From NCBI RefSeq assembly GCF_009720865.1, contig NZ_WNLA01000002.1:355938-419937 (forward strand): a DNA stretch of 64,000 nucleotides, in the 5' to 3' direction. Made by a program: the position numbers and the translations under genes. The notes below the pieces were generated by a model. The model worked only from the letters and a program-made list of their open reading frames with translations. It was not told the origin of the DNA and did no database searches. This DNA comes from Pseudoduganella ginsengisoli (GTDB lineage Bacteria; Pseudomonadota; Gammaproteobacteria; Burkholderiales; Burkholderiaceae_D). Of the stretch, positions 1-8,741 are shown piece by piece. Each line of letters begins with the position of its first letter. Position 1 is the first letter of the stretch.

Positions 1-408
1 TCGGCGCCTGTCTACACGCCGCTGCAAGCCGATAAAGTGCGCAACACCGGCGTGGGCGCCAGCTATGCGCTCGATGGCGTGCTGCTGCATGCGGCCATCG
101 GCCACAGCAAAATCCAGACGGCGGCCGGCAGCGTGGCCATGACGACACCGGAAGGCGGCGTCAATGTTCAACTGACGCCGGCCGATTCGCTCAATTTCGC
201 CGTATCGTCGACCCGGCTGGCCGATAAACGGTGGCGCCAGTTTGAAATCAATAACGTCGTCAGCCTGTCCAAGCGCACGGAGGTGTATGCCATGGCCGTG
301 TTCCAGAAAGCCAGCGGCGCCGGCGCTGTGGCAGCCATCAATTCACTGGGGCTGGCGGCCGGCCAGCGCCAGCACGCCATACGGCTGGGGGTGCACCACC
401 TGTTCTGA
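1..408 (+). CDS. Gram-negative porin, C-terminal fragment (5' end outside window)
   Basis: The reading frame is open from base 1, so the gene starts upstream of the window and about 135 C-terminal residues are visible. The sequence alternates polar and hydrophobic residues like beta strands and ends in HHLF. A C-terminal aromatic residue is the usual signal for outer-membrane barrel insertion. The strand pattern and ending fit the trimeric general porins of Burkholderiales, which let small hydrophilic solutes cross the outer membrane. A GTG at 37 is internal and is not a real start. A strong terminator follows at 445-470, so the gene ends its own transcript. Substrate preference cannot be judged from this fragment. 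Confidence 0.8.
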   Translation, partial: SAPVYTPLQADKVRNTGVGASYALDGVLLHAAIGHSKIQTAAGSVAMTTPEGGVNVQLTPADSLNFAVSSTRLADKRWRQFEINNVVSLSKRTEVYAMAVFQKASGAGAVAAINSLGLAAGQRQHAIRLGVHHLF

Positions 409-444
409 TACGCCGCTGTTGGAAGATTGTGTCTGCTGTCTCTT

Positions 445-470
445 GCCAGGAACTTGTTCCTGGCTTTTTT
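445..470 (+). terminator. Rho-independent terminator after the porin gene
   Basis: GCCAGGAA and TTCCTGGC form a perfect 8-bp stem around a 4-nt loop, followed by six T residues. It sits 36 bp after the porin stop codon and before the start at 517. Confidence 0.92.
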
Positions 471-516
471 ATTAAAATGGCACGACACTACGTTCATTGC
501 CGCCACATTTGCCGCC

Positions 517-1260
517 ATGCGCCTGTTCATGCCGTCCGCCGCCATGCTGTGCACCCTGCTCACCGTGGGACCAGGCGTGCGCGCGCAGGAAGCCGCCCCG
601 CTGCTGATCGGGTCCACCACCGTGGACCGCGCATCACGCGCGATGGCGATCGAAGTGGTGGAAGAAGCGTACCGGCGCGCGCACGTGCCGATCCGGATCA
701 AGCCCTACCCCACCAGCCGGCGGCTGGCGATGGCCCGCGACGGCAGCCTCGATGCGCTGACGGCGGCCGTGCCGATTACGGAAATGGCCAGGTCGGGTCC
801 CGTGGACGACTTGATCCAGCTGCCGCTGCCCATCGCGCACGAAGAAGTCGTCGTGTTCAGCACGCGCAGCCTGACCTTCACCGTGCAAGGATACGACAGC
901 CTGATGCCCTATTCCGTCGGCTACGTGCTGGGCATCCCGACGCTGTCGGCGCGCCTGGCCAAACTTCACACGGATACGGCAGTCAACAATGAATTACTGC
1001 TGAAAAAACTGGCGCATGGCCGCACCCAGGTGGCAGTCGACTTCCGGTCCACGCAATGCCTGGTCAAAGAATTAAATTTGCAAAACGTACAAATGCTGGC
1101 GCCGCCATTGGAAGTGTTCGATCTGTATCACTACCTGCACAAGCGCCACGCAAAACTGGCCGTGCGCATTGAAAAAATACTGGCGGAAATGCGGGCGGAC
1201 GGCACCATCAGCCGTATCCATGACAGCGTCAAAGCCCGTTACGACAAGCGCTGCACGTAA
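517..1260 (+). CDS. Periplasmic solute-binding (transporter substrate-binding domain) protein
   Basis: A 247-residue protein with an N-terminal signal peptide ending near VRAQ. It resembles the bacterial extracellular solute-binding family 3 fold, the amino-acid-binding type: an opening beta strand (LLIGSTTVDR), a middle stretch with acidic and aromatic residues, and a C-terminal EMRADGTISRI helix typical of the family. The frame is open upstream to about 427, but that extension runs through the porin terminator hairpin, so ATG 517 just before the signal peptide is preferred. No ABC permease lies next to it. Many orphan proteins of this type in Burkholderiales are scavenging or sensory binding proteins. 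The ligand is unknown. Confidence 0.75.
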   Translation: MRLFMPSAAMLCTLLTVGPGVRAQEAAPLLIGSTTVDRASRAMAIEVVEEAYRRAHVPIRIKPYPTSRRLAMARDGSLDALTAAVPITEMARSGPVDDLIQLPLPIAHEEVVVFSTRSLTFTVQGYDSLMPYSVGYVLGIPTLSARLAKLHTDTAVNNELLLKKLAHGRTQVAVDFRSTQCLVKELNLQNVQMLAPPLEVFDLYHYLHKRHAKLAVRIEKILAEMRADGTISRIHDSVKARYDKRCT

Positions 1261-1362
1261 TCCGCACCATGAAATCCTGCTAAAAATCCGGCTCACTTTA
1301 GGAACATAAACTAGCTATTCACAAATAGACTAGCAAAATTTCCTACCCGTCAGAGCCATCAC

Positions 1363-2469
1363 GTGAATACTCCAGAAAGCCGCTGCGGCGCAGTCCTCAC
1401 CATCGACCTGGCCGCGATTGCCGCGAATTACCGCTTGCTGCAACAGCGCGTGGGCCCTGCCGCCTGTTCCGCCGTGATGAAAGCCGATGCGTATGGGCTG
1501 GGCGCCGCACAGGTGGCGCCCGTGCTGCGGCAGGCGGGCTGCCGCCACTTCTTCGTGGCGCACCTGGAAGAAGGCATTGCGCTGCGCAAGGTGCTGCGCG
1601 GCGATGAAACCGTCTACGTGCTGCATGGCGCACCGCCGGGTGCGGAAATGGATATGCTGGAATTCCGCCTGGTTCCCGTGTTGAACAGCCAGCAGCAATT
1701 GACGGCATGGCAAGGGGCCGCGCGCCAGTTGGGGCGCCGCCTGCCCGCCATCGTGCAAGTGGATTCCGGCATGTCGCGCATGGGTATGCCGCCTGCGGAA
1801 GTGGACGCATGGCTGGCACAGCAAGACCCGAAGGCGGGACTGGACTTGCACTATGTGATGAGCCACCTGGCCGTGGCCGATGAACCGGACCATCCTTTCA
1901 ACCGCGAACAGTTGGCGCGGTTTACCGCCATCCGTGCGCGGCTGGGCAACATCCCCGGCTCGCTGGCCAATTCGTCCGGCATTTTCCTGGGGCCGGACTA
2001 TCACTTCGGCCTGGCCCGCCCCGGCGTCGCCCTGTATGGCGGCAATCCGCTGCCCGGATCGGCCAATCCCATGCAGCCCGTCGTAACCTTGCAGGGCCGG
2101 GTGGTCCAGGCCCGCACCATCGCAGCCGGCGACTATGTCGGCTATGCGCTGTCGTACCAGGCGCCCGCTGAGCGTACGATTGCCACCGTGTCGGTCGGCT
2201 ACGCGGATGGCTGGCTGCGCCACTTGAGCAACAAGGGCCATGTGCTGATCGGCGGCGCGCGCGCGCCTGTCGTGGGCCGCGTGTCAATGGACAGCATGAC
2301 CGTGGACGTGACGGGGATCGCGCCATCGCTGGTCACGGCGGGGGCGCTGGTGGATTTGCTGTCGCCTGAGCAGACGGTCGATGACGTGGCGGCGCTGGCC
2401 GGCACCATCGGCTATGAAATCCTTACCAGCCTGGGACAGCGCTACCACCGCCGCTATATCGGGGATTGA
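1363..2469 (+). CDS. alr: Alanine racemase
   Basis: A 368-residue fold-type III PLP enzyme that interconverts L- and D-alanine for peptidoglycan or for D-alanine catabolism. The N-terminal barrel carries the PLP lysine in VMKADAYGLG (Lys40). The C-terminal domain has the conserved VGYADGW segment that holds the catalytic tyrosine in this family, and VGRVSMDSMTVDV. Length is normal. The start is a GTG with only a weak ribosome binding site, and no ATG lies just upstream in frame. No dadA-type dehydrogenase gene is adjacent, so the context does not show whether this is a biosynthetic or catabolic racemase. Confidence 0.93.
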   Translation: MNTPESRCGAVLTIDLAAIAANYRLLQQRVGPAACSAVMKADAYGLGAAQVAPVLRQAGCRHFFVAHLEEGIALRKVLRGDETVYVLHGAPPGAEMDMLEFRLVPVLNSQQQLTAWQGAARQLGRRLPAIVQVDSGMSRMGMPPAEVDAWLAQQDPKAGLDLHYVMSHLAVADEPDHPFNREQLARFTAIRARLGNIPGSLANSSGIFLGPDYHFGLARPGVALYGGNPLPGSANPMQPVVTLQGRVVQARTIAAGDYVGYALSYQAPAERTIATVSVGYADGWLRHLSNKGHVLIGGARAPVVGRVSMDSMTVDVTGIAPSLVTAGALVDLLSPEQTVDDVAALAGTIGYEILTSLGQRYHRRYIGD

Positions 2470-2555
2470 TACGCTGGACGCGGCCCCGCGTATGAACCGC
2501 GCGGCCCCGGCATATACAATGACGCCTCCGTGAATTCATTAATTTTATTCATACC

Positions 2556-3455
2556 ATGGCTGTCCGCCTGCCACCTCTGCAAAGCTTGCTTGCATTTGAA
2601 GCCACGGCCCGGCTGGGCGGCCTGTCCCGCGCGGCGGACGAGCTGTCGCTGACGCAGTCGGCCATCAGCCATCAAATCCACAACCTGGAACAATGGGTCG
2701 GCCAGCCGCTGTTCAAGCGCATCGGCCGCGGCGTCAAGCTGACGGCTGCCGGTGAATTATTCAACGCGACCGTGCGCAGCACGCTGAAAACCCTGCTCGA
2801 CGGGCGGGAACGGATCGAACCTTACCGCAATCCCAATTCCGCCATCGTCGCCTGTTCCGCCGACATTGCCAGCGGCTGGCTGGCGCCACGGCTGGGTCAA
2901 TTGCGCGCGCTGTATCCCGGCATGGAAATCTGGCTCGTCACGCAAGATGAAAAGCCGGAAATTGACCGTATCGACCTGGATTTGCTGATTTCCGCCGAGC
3001 GGGTGGAAACCGGCGACGCCACGTCCGTGCCCCTGTTCGATGACGAAGCCGTGGCCGTGTGCAGCCCGGAAATGGCTTTGCTGTGGCGCGCCCTGCCCCT
3101 GGCGGACTTGCTGCGCGCCGCGCCCCTCATTGTCGATGAACGCCATCCGGAATGGGCGCTGTCCTTGCGCGGCAGCGAGCCGGAAGCCGGCACGCCGCAG
3201 CGCAGCGTCATGGTGTACGACAGCCGCCTGCTGCTCGACAGCGCAATGGCCGGCCTGGGTATCGCCATGGTGTCGCGCGCCGCCGCCGATGCGGCGCTGC
3301 GGCGCGGCCTGGTGGCGGCGTTGCCGCAAATCCCCGCCATCCCGCTGCCCGGGCTGTGGCTGACCACATCCCGCCTGCCCGCCCGCACCCCCGCAGTGGG
3401 GCAAGTGTATGACTGGCTGCGCAAGGCGGCAGCCAGAAGCTATGAAAATAACTAA
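2556..3455 (+). CDS. LysR-family transcriptional regulator, probable regulator of the agmatinase gene
   Basis: A 299-residue LysR regulator. The N-terminal winged HTH (about residues 6-65) reads SLTQSAISHQIHNLE, as in the GcvA subgroup. The rest is the periplasmic-binding-like effector domain. It lies directly upstream of the ureohydrolase gene on the same strand. A 44-bp element that begins inside its last codons (3439-3482) recurs upstream of the agmatine deiminase gene. Inference: it senses agmatine or a related guanidino compound and controls both genes. A LysR gene next to a ureohydrolase gene is also known for the Pseudomonas gbu and gpu systems, so guanidinobutyrate or guanidinopropionate remain possible effectors. 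Confidence 0.87.
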   Translation: MAVRLPPLQSLLAFEATARLGGLSRAADELSLTQSAISHQIHNLEQWVGQPLFKRIGRGVKLTAAGELFNATVRSTLKTLLDGRERIEPYRNPNSAIVACSADIASGWLAPRLGQLRALYPGMEIWLVTQDEKPEIDRIDLDLLISAERVETGDATSVPLFDDEAVAVCSPEMALLWRALPLADLLRAAPLIVDERHPEWALSLRGSEPEAGTPQRSVMVYDSRLLLDSAMAGLGIAMVSRAAADAALRRGLVAALPQIPAIPLPGLWLTTSRLPARTPAVGQVYDWLRKAAARSYENN

Positions 3456-3482
3456 TAGGTTGAACGATATCCTTCGTTATAC
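3439..3482 (+). promoter_or_regulatory. 44-bp shared regulatory element, copy 1 (upstream of the ureohydrolase gene)
   Basis: Begins with GCTATGAAAATAA and ends with TTCGTT-A-TAC. It matches the reverse complement of 16421-16464 at 35 of 44 positions without gaps. It overlaps the last 17 bases of the LysR gene and lies 59 bp upstream of the start at 3542. Inside it, AACGA and TCGTT form an inverted pair separated by 6 bp. Most likely a LysR operator with promoter; binding is inferred. Confidence 0.72.
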
Positions 3483-3541
3483 CTGCGTCTCCCGGCCCGA
3501 CATAATGGGTTTCCCAAAATACCCGCAAAGGAGACCGAACC

Positions 3542-4507
3542 ATGCACCAGGAGATCAAGGGCGACAGTGCTTTCCGCCGCCACGCGCTGCACGGCGCATC
3601 CCATGAAAACACGTTTGCCGGCGCGCTCAGCTTCATGCGCCGCAATTACAGCCGCAACCTGGAAGGCGTCGACGTGGCGGTATCCGGCATTCCGCTGGAC
3701 CTGGCCACGACTTTCCGTCCCGGCGCCCGCCTGGGCCCGGCCGCCGTGCGCGCCGCCAGCGTGCAAATGCCGAACCTGAAAGCGTTCCCTTGGGGCTTCG
3801 ATCCTTTCGACCACCTGGCCGTGATTGATTACGGCGATTGCTGGATCGATCCGCACAATCCGCTGACCATCCCCGGCGCCATTGCCGGCCACGCGCGCAC
3901 CATCCTCGCCAGCGGCGCGAAAATGCTGACCTTGGGCGGCGACCACTTCATCACCTACCCGCTGCTGAAAGCGCACGCGGAAAAGTATGGCAAGCCGCTG
4001 TCGCTGATCCACTTCGATGCGCACTGCGATACGTGGCCCGATGACAATCCGCACTCGCTGAACCACGGCACCATGTTTTACAAGGCCGTCAAGGAAGGGT
4101 TGATCGATCCCGCCACGTCGGTGCAAATTGGCCTGCGCACGTGGAACGAGGATTTCATGGGCATCAATGTCATCGATGCGCCGTGGGTGCATGCGCATGG
4201 CCAGCAAGCCACCCTGGAGCGCATCCTCGACATTGTCGGCCAGCGGCCCGCTTACCTGACGTTTGATATCGACTGCCTCGATCCGGCATTCGCGCCCGGC
4301 ACCGGCACGCCTGTCGCGGGCGGCCTCAGTTCCGCGCAAGCGCTGCACATCGTGCGCGGCATGACGCCGCTGAACCTGGTAGGGATGGATGTGGTGGAAG
4401 TGTCGCCGCCGTTTGACAACAGTGAAGTGACGGCGCTGGCGGCAGCGCACCTGGCAGTGGAAATGCTGTGCGTGCTGCGGCAGCAAAAAGTCGCGGGCAA
4501 GCTGTAA
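3542..4507 (+). CDS. speB: Agmatinase / guanidino-acid ureohydrolase
   Basis: A 321-residue arginase-fold enzyme that releases urea from a guanidino compound. The binuclear Mn ligand motifs are all present: GGDHF (His135), HFDAHCD (Asp159, His161, Asp163) and DIDCLDP (Asp242, Asp244), followed by APGTGTP. A good ribosome binding site (AAAGGAG) precedes ATG 3542. It shares an upstream element with agmatine deiminase (15119-16273), which supports agmatine as substrate and putrescine as product. Guanidinobutyrase or guanidinopropionase cannot be excluded from sequence, because the subfamilies are very close. It converges on the polyamine operon, which would take up and oxidise putrescine. Confidence 0.86.
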   Translation: MHQEIKGDSAFRRHALHGASHENTFAGALSFMRRNYSRNLEGVDVAVSGIPLDLATTFRPGARLGPAAVRAASVQMPNLKAFPWGFDPFDHLAVIDYGDCWIDPHNPLTIPGAIAGHARTILASGAKMLTLGGDHFITYPLLKAHAEKYGKPLSLIHFDAHCDTWPDDNPHSLNHGTMFYKAVKEGLIDPATSVQIGLRTWNEDFMGINVIDAPWVHAHGQQATLERILDIVGQRPAYLTFDIDCLDPAFAPGTGTPVAGGLSSAQALHIVRGMTPLNLVGMDVVEVSPPFDNSEVTALAAAHLAVEMLCVLRQQKVAGKL

Positions 4508-4527
4508 CCGGCGGCACGTATCAGCCA

Positions 4528-4549
4528 AATGGGAGGCATGCCTCCCATT
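4528..4549. terminator. Palindromic hairpin between convergent genes
   Basis: A perfect 22-bp palindrome with arms AATGGGAGGCA, centred between the stop of the ureohydrolase gene (4507) and the stop of the M20 hydrolase gene (4565). No clear T-run follows on either strand, so its role as a bidirectional terminator is inferred from its position. Confidence 0.6.
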
Positions 4550-4564
4550 ACCCTGTCACAGCGG

Positions 4565-5830
4565 TCACGCCGCATTGCGCTCCTGTAGTTCGCCACGCAC
4601 TGTTCCCGCGCTGGCCAGCATGGCCGACAGCAAGACCTGGCAACCCGCCGCCAGGTGTTCCGGCTTCGCATCCTCAATTTCATTGTGGCTGACGCCATCC
4701 TTGCAAGGCACGAAAATCATGGCAGTGGGCGCCACGCCCGCCACATAGACGGCGTCATGCCCCGCCCCCGTCACGATATCCATATGGCTCAAGCCTTCCA
4801 GCACGGCCGCGGCGCGGACTTGCTGCACCAGGCGCGGGTCGAACGGCGTCGGCGCAAAATACTGCACGTCGTCCAGCTTCACATCCACGCCAAACTCGCT
4901 GGCAATATCCGTGCACGCGCGGCGCAGGCATGCATCCATTTTCGCCAGCATGGCCGCGTCCTGGTGCCGCAAGTCCACAGTGAACGAGACGCGGCCCGGT
5001 ATCACGTTGCGCGAGCCGGGGTGCACATCGAGCACACCGACCGTGCCTCGCCCGTGCGGCTGGAAAGCATTGGCAATGCGGATGGCTTCCTGCACCAGGT
5101 AAGTTGACGCCAGCAGCGCATCCTTGCGCACGGCCATCGGCGTCGGCCCCGCGTGCATTTCCATGCCCGTCACCGTGACGTCATACCAGCGCAGGCCCAG
5201 CGATCCCGTCACGACGCCGATTACCTTGTCTTTCGCTTCCAGCACGGGGCCCTGTTCGATATGCGCTTCAAAGTACGCGGCAGGCGGGCGCGCATCGGCC
5301 GGCGCACTGCCCGCATAGCCTATCGCGGCCAGTTCATCGCGCACGGACTTGCCATCGCTGTCGCGCGCATCGAGCGCCTGCTGCAGCGGGAAGCGTCCGC
5401 TGTAGACGCCGGAACCCATCATGACAGGCACGAAGCGTGAACCTTCTTCATTGGTCCAGATCGCCAGTTCCAGCGGTGCTTGCGTCGCGATGCCGTGCTC
5501 ATTCAACGTGCGCATCACTTCCAGTCCGGCCAGCACGCCATAGCAGCCGTCGAACTTGCCGCCGGTCGGCTGGGTATCGATATGACTGCCCGTCATGACG
5601 GGCGCCAGCGCGCTGTCCCTCCCCGCTCGGCGGCCAAAGACATTGCCGATCTGGTCGACCCGCACCTCCAGGCCCGCCTGTTTCATCCAGCCCACCACCA
5701 GGTCGCGGCCCTGCCCATCCAGCGCCGTCAGCGCCAGCCGGCAATTGCCGCCTTTTTCCGTCGCGCCGATTGCGGCCAGGTCCATCAGCGATTGCCACAG
5801 GCGCGCGCTATTGATTGCCAATTGCTGCAT
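4565..5830 (-). CDS. Zn-dependent M20-family amidohydrolase (N-carbamoyl amino acid hydrolase / allantoate amidohydrolase type)
   Basis: A 421-residue metallo-amidase of the HyuC/AmaB/AllC group, which hydrolyse N-carbamoyl or ureido groups. Metal-binding motifs in order: GSHIDTQPTGGKFDG, NEEGSRF, HIEQGP and GAGHDAVYV, with a dimerisation lid domain between. ATG 5830 is preferred because GAGAGGAAG lies just upstream; an in-frame ATG at 5848 would overlap the upstream stop. It is the last gene of the minus-strand polyamine operon. Agmatine deiminase makes N-carbamoylputrescine, and no nitrilase-type AguB is visible in the window. This enzyme might therefore act on N-carbamoylputrescine, but that is a guess from context. 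An N-carbamoyl amino acid is the more conventional substrate. Confidence 0.85.
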   Translation of the reverse strand: MQQLAINSARLWQSLMDLAAIGATEKGGNCRLALTALDGQGRDLVVGWMKQAGLEVRVDQIGNVFGRRAGRDSALAPVMTGSHIDTQPTGGKFDGCYGVLAGLEVMRTLNEHGIATQAPLELAIWTNEEGSRFVPVMMGSGVYSGRFPLQQALDARDSDGKSVRDELAAIGYAGSAPADARPPAAYFEAHIEQGPVLEAKDKVIGVVTGSLGLRWYDVTVTGMEMHAGPTPMAVRKDALLASTYLVQEAIRIANAFQPHGRGTVGVLDVHPGSRNVIPGRVSFTVDLRHQDAAMLAKMDACLRRACTDIASEFGVDVKLDDVQYFAPTPFDPRLVQQVRAAAVLEGLSHMDIVTGAGHDAVYVAGVAPTAMIFVPCKDGVSHNEIEDAKPEHLAAGCQVLLSAMLASAGTVRGELQERNAA

Positions 5831-5840
5831 AGTCTTCCTC

Positions 5841-7331
5841 TCATTCATCCAGCTTGATCCACGTGGTTTTCAATTCCGTGTATTTGTCGAACGCGTGCAG
5901 CGACTTGTCCCGCCCGTTGCCGGACTGCTTATAGCCGCCAAACGGCACCGTGATGTCGTCTTGTGCATACTGGTTGACGTGCACGGTGCCCGCCCGCAGT
6001 GCGCGGGCCGCCTTGTGCGCCTTGCGCAAGTCCGACGTCCAGATGCCGGCCTGCAGCCCGTACGTGGTGGCGTTGGCCTGGCGGATCGCGTCATCGAGGT
6101 CCGTGAAACTGAACACGGCCAGCACCGGCCCGAAGATTTCTTCGCGGGCGATGCGCATGCCCGGCTCGACCCCGTCAAACAGCGCTGGCGTCACGTAATA
6201 GCCGCCGCTGCCGACAGACACTTGCTCGCCGCCCGCCAGCAGGCGCGCACCCTCTTCCTTGCCGGAAGCGATATACCCCAGCACGCCGCGCAACTGCGTC
6301 TGGTCGACAATGGCGCCCATCACGGTGGACGGATCGAGCGGGTCGCCCGGCGCATAATCCGGCATCAGCGCCAGCGCCTGTTCGATGAAGCGTTCCTTGA
6401 TGGACGCTTCGACATACAGGCGCGAAGGCGCATTGCAGCTTTCACCCTGGTTGAAAAACACGGCGCCCAATGCGCCTTTGACCGCCGCATCGAAGTCGGG
6501 ACAGTCGGCGCACACGATATTGGGCGACTTGCCGCCCAGCTCCGTCCACACGCGCTTCAAATTCGACTGGCCGCCGTATTGCATGATTTTCTTGCCCACG
6601 GCCGTCGATCCCGTAAAGCCCAGGCAATCGACATCCATGTGCAGCGCCAGCGCGCTGCCCGCTTCATCGCCAAAACCGGGCAGCACATTGAAAACGCCGG
6701 GCGGTATGCCTGCCTGCAGCGCCAGGTCGGCCAGCCGCAGCGCCGACAGCGGCGACTTTTCAGACGGTTTTAAAATCACGCTGTTGCCGGCCGCCAGCGC
6801 CGGGGCAATCTTCCACGCCGCCATCAGCAAGGGATAATTCCACGGCACGATGGCTGCCACCACGCCCACGGCTTCGCGCGTGACCAGCGCCAATGTGCCG
6901 GCGCCCGTCGGGGCGATTTCGCCGTATAGCTTGTCGATCGCTTCGCCATACCAGCGCACGCAATTGGCGGCGGCTTCCACGTCGACCGAGCGGCTGTACT
7001 GGACCGGCTTGCCCATATCCAGCGTTTCCAGCAGCGCCAGTTCATCGCCATGTTCCACCATCAGTTCCACCAGGCGGATCAAATGGCGCTTGCGCTGTGC
7101 CGGCGCCTGGGCGGCCCAGCGCCCGTCATCAAACGCTTGCCGCGCCACGGCGACGGCCACGTCAACGTCAGCCGCTTCGCAGCGCGCCACGTGGGCCAGC
7201 AAGCGGCCATCGATGGGCGAGCGCGTTTCAAACGTGCGGCCCGACAGCGCCGCTACCCGATCGCCATTGATGAAGGCGCGGCCATCCATGGCCAGCGCCG
7301 CCGCGCGCTGGCGCCATACAGTATTTGTCAT
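5841..7331 (-). CDS. Aldehyde dehydrogenase, PuuC-like (aminobutyraldehyde oxidation)
   Basis: A 496-residue NAD(P)-dependent aldehyde dehydrogenase. The fold markers are PWNYPLLMAAWK, the catalytic glutamate in ELGGKSPN, and the catalytic cysteine in FNQGESCNAPSRL. The C-terminal segment is PFGGYKQSGNGRDKS. The overall pattern resembles PuuC/KauB, which oxidise 4-aminobutyraldehyde or its gamma-glutamyl form, and 3-aminopropionaldehyde. It lies downstream of an aminotransferase that would supply 4-aminobutanal from putrescine, so GABA formation is the expected step. It overlaps or nearly abuts the amidohydrolase start. Confidence 0.9.
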   Translation of the reverse strand: MTNTVWRQRAAALAMDGRAFINGDRVAALSGRTFETRSPIDGRLLAHVARCEAADVDVAVAVARQAFDDGRWAAQAPAQRKRHLIRLVELMVEHGDELALLETLDMGKPVQYSRSVDVEAAANCVRWYGEAIDKLYGEIAPTGAGTLALVTREAVGVVAAIVPWNYPLLMAAWKIAPALAAGNSVILKPSEKSPLSALRLADLALQAGIPPGVFNVLPGFGDEAGSALALHMDVDCLGFTGSTAVGKKIMQYGGQSNLKRVWTELGGKSPNIVCADCPDFDAAVKGALGAVFFNQGESCNAPSRLYVEASIKERFIEQALALMPDYAPGDPLDPSTVMGAIVDQTQLRGVLGYIASGKEEGARLLAGGEQVSVGSGGYYVTPALFDGVEPGMRIAREEIFGPVLAVFSFTDLDDAIRQANATTYGLQAGIWTSDLRKAHKAARALRAGTVHVNQYAQDDITVPFGGYKQSGNGRDKSLHAFDKYTELKTTWIKLDE

Positions 7332-7344
7332 GGCAATCCCCTTG

Positions 7345-8709
7345 TTAAAAGCTGAACACGACGGCCGTGCCCATCAGCGTATTGTTCTTGTCGTAGCGGC
7401 GGGTGGCGGTGTCGTAAAACACATGCTGGTCCGCGAAATCGCGCCGCACTTCCAGCTTGAACATGGCGTTGGCCGACAAGCCATAATTCAGCGCCAAGGT
7501 CAGCGCGCTGCGGTTGGCGCCCCGGTTCGAATCGGCAATCAAGCCAGTGGCGTTATCGATGCCGGGCCCGAAGCCGTTGCGGTAATCGCCGCACGGCGTG
7601 GGGCCGGATGCCGCCATGCACATACCGCCGGGCAGCAGATTCGCCGTGCCGCCGCCATTCTTGCCATTGCGGATATGTTCAGCGCGCACGATCCCCTCCA
7701 GCAGCGGCGTGAATTTATAGGCTACCAGCGCGCCAACGCCGGTCCAGCGGCTGTCGCGCCCATCAAAGCTCATACCCTTCGTGCTGCCCGCTTCGATCTG
7801 TCCCTGGAAAGTCCAGTCGGCGCGGCTGTAAAACGCATCCACGTCGATATGGCGGACATTCATGCTGGCGCCGGTTTTGCCGATCACGCCGGACATGCCG
7901 ATGCCCCAGTATTCGCCCGGGATATAGTCGGCGCGGAAGTGCAGCCCGGGCGCACGGCGGTCCGTCACGCGGCCGTTATTCAAGTTGCCCAGCGTGGCCT
8001 TGAAATCCCACGCCGTGCCGACGTAGTGTTCATAGCCGATGCCGGTGATGAAGGCGGCAGGTTCCGTGAAATCAAAGAACAGGTTATCCGTAATGGTTTT
8101 CTTTTGCGTCGGCAGCTGGAATTCATAGCCGGACCATGGACCGATCTGGCCCAGGTAAAACTTGTCCTTGCCAATGCCGCTGGGCAGCGTCATGTAAGCC
8201 TGGTTGACCAGCGAGCCCACATTGAACCCCGCCGCGTCGCCATAACTCTTGGCCGGCATCAGTTCCATCACCCATTTGGCGCCGCCTTCCACTTCTTTTT
8301 CAAAGCGCACCATGCCGGTGCCAAAGAAGCCATTGTCGTACGCGTACACGGCCGATTCGCCGGGTGCGCTGCCATCGCGGTTGACGTCGCTGAATTTTTT
8401 CATGAACACGGCGCTGCCCGTGTGCTGGCGGCGGTTGACGATATACGTCGGGTCGATAAAGCCGGATATCTTCAAGCCTTTCAAGCCGCTCGCCTCCAGG
8501 CGTTCGTCGAGCGAATCGGTCTTTTCCCGCACGCGGAAGAACTCCAGGCGCGGCATGTCCGGTTCCGCATCCTGCGCCGGCGTTTGCAACTGTTTCAATT
8601 GCGCTTTCAGTGCATCGATTTCGCCCTGCAGCGTTTGCAAAGTCTGCGCACCGGCGGCGGCAGGAAAGGCCATGGCCACTGCGATGGCCAGTTGTTTAAT
8701 GGTTTGCAT
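7345..8709 (-). CDS. DUF3138-type outer-membrane porin-like protein
   Basis: 454 residues with a signal peptide (cleavage near AAGAQ), then a short coiled coil rich in Leu/Gln (LQGEIDALKAQLKQLQ), then an extended beta-rich region ending VVFSF. A coiled coil followed by a barrel, with a C-terminal Phe, is what is expected of a trimeric outer-membrane channel. The protein matches my memory of the DUF3138 family of Burkholderiales, which has no settled function. It lies between the polyamine permease genes and the aldehyde dehydrogenase gene, so it may be the outer-membrane channel for polyamines or related cations. That role is inferred from position only. Confidence 0.78.
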   Translation of the reverse strand: MQTIKQLAIAVAMAFPAAAGAQTLQTLQGEIDALKAQLKQLQTPAQDAEPDMPRLEFFRVREKTDSLDERLEASGLKGLKISGFIDPTYIVNRRQHTGSAVFMKKFSDVNRDGSAPGESAVYAYDNGFFGTGMVRFEKEVEGGAKWVMELMPAKSYGDAAGFNVGSLVNQAYMTLPSGIGKDKFYLGQIGPWSGYEFQLPTQKKTITDNLFFDFTEPAAFITGIGYEHYVGTAWDFKATLGNLNNGRVTDRRAPGLHFRADYIPGEYWGIGMSGVIGKTGASMNVRHIDVDAFYSRADWTFQGQIEAGSTKGMSFDGRDSRWTGVGALVAYKFTPLLEGIVRAEHIRNGKNGGGTANLLPGGMCMAASGPTPCGDYRNGFGPGIDNATGLIADSNRGANRSALTLALNYGLSANAMFKLEVRRDFADQHVFYDTATRRYDKNNTLMGTAVVFSF

Positions 8710-8741
8710 GGTGTCTCCTTGTTGTTGTCACTTCGTTTTCA

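Noticed and set aside
427..516. Longer N-terminus of the first solute-binding protein
   Set aside because: The extension is translated from the porin terminator hairpin and has no family support; the signal peptide begins at 517.
2528..2555. A third copy of the agmatine-gene element, upstream of the LysR gene itself
   Set aside because: The reverse complement matches only about 18 of 28 positions in an AT-rich stretch, which could be chance. Autoregulation is plausible but not shown.
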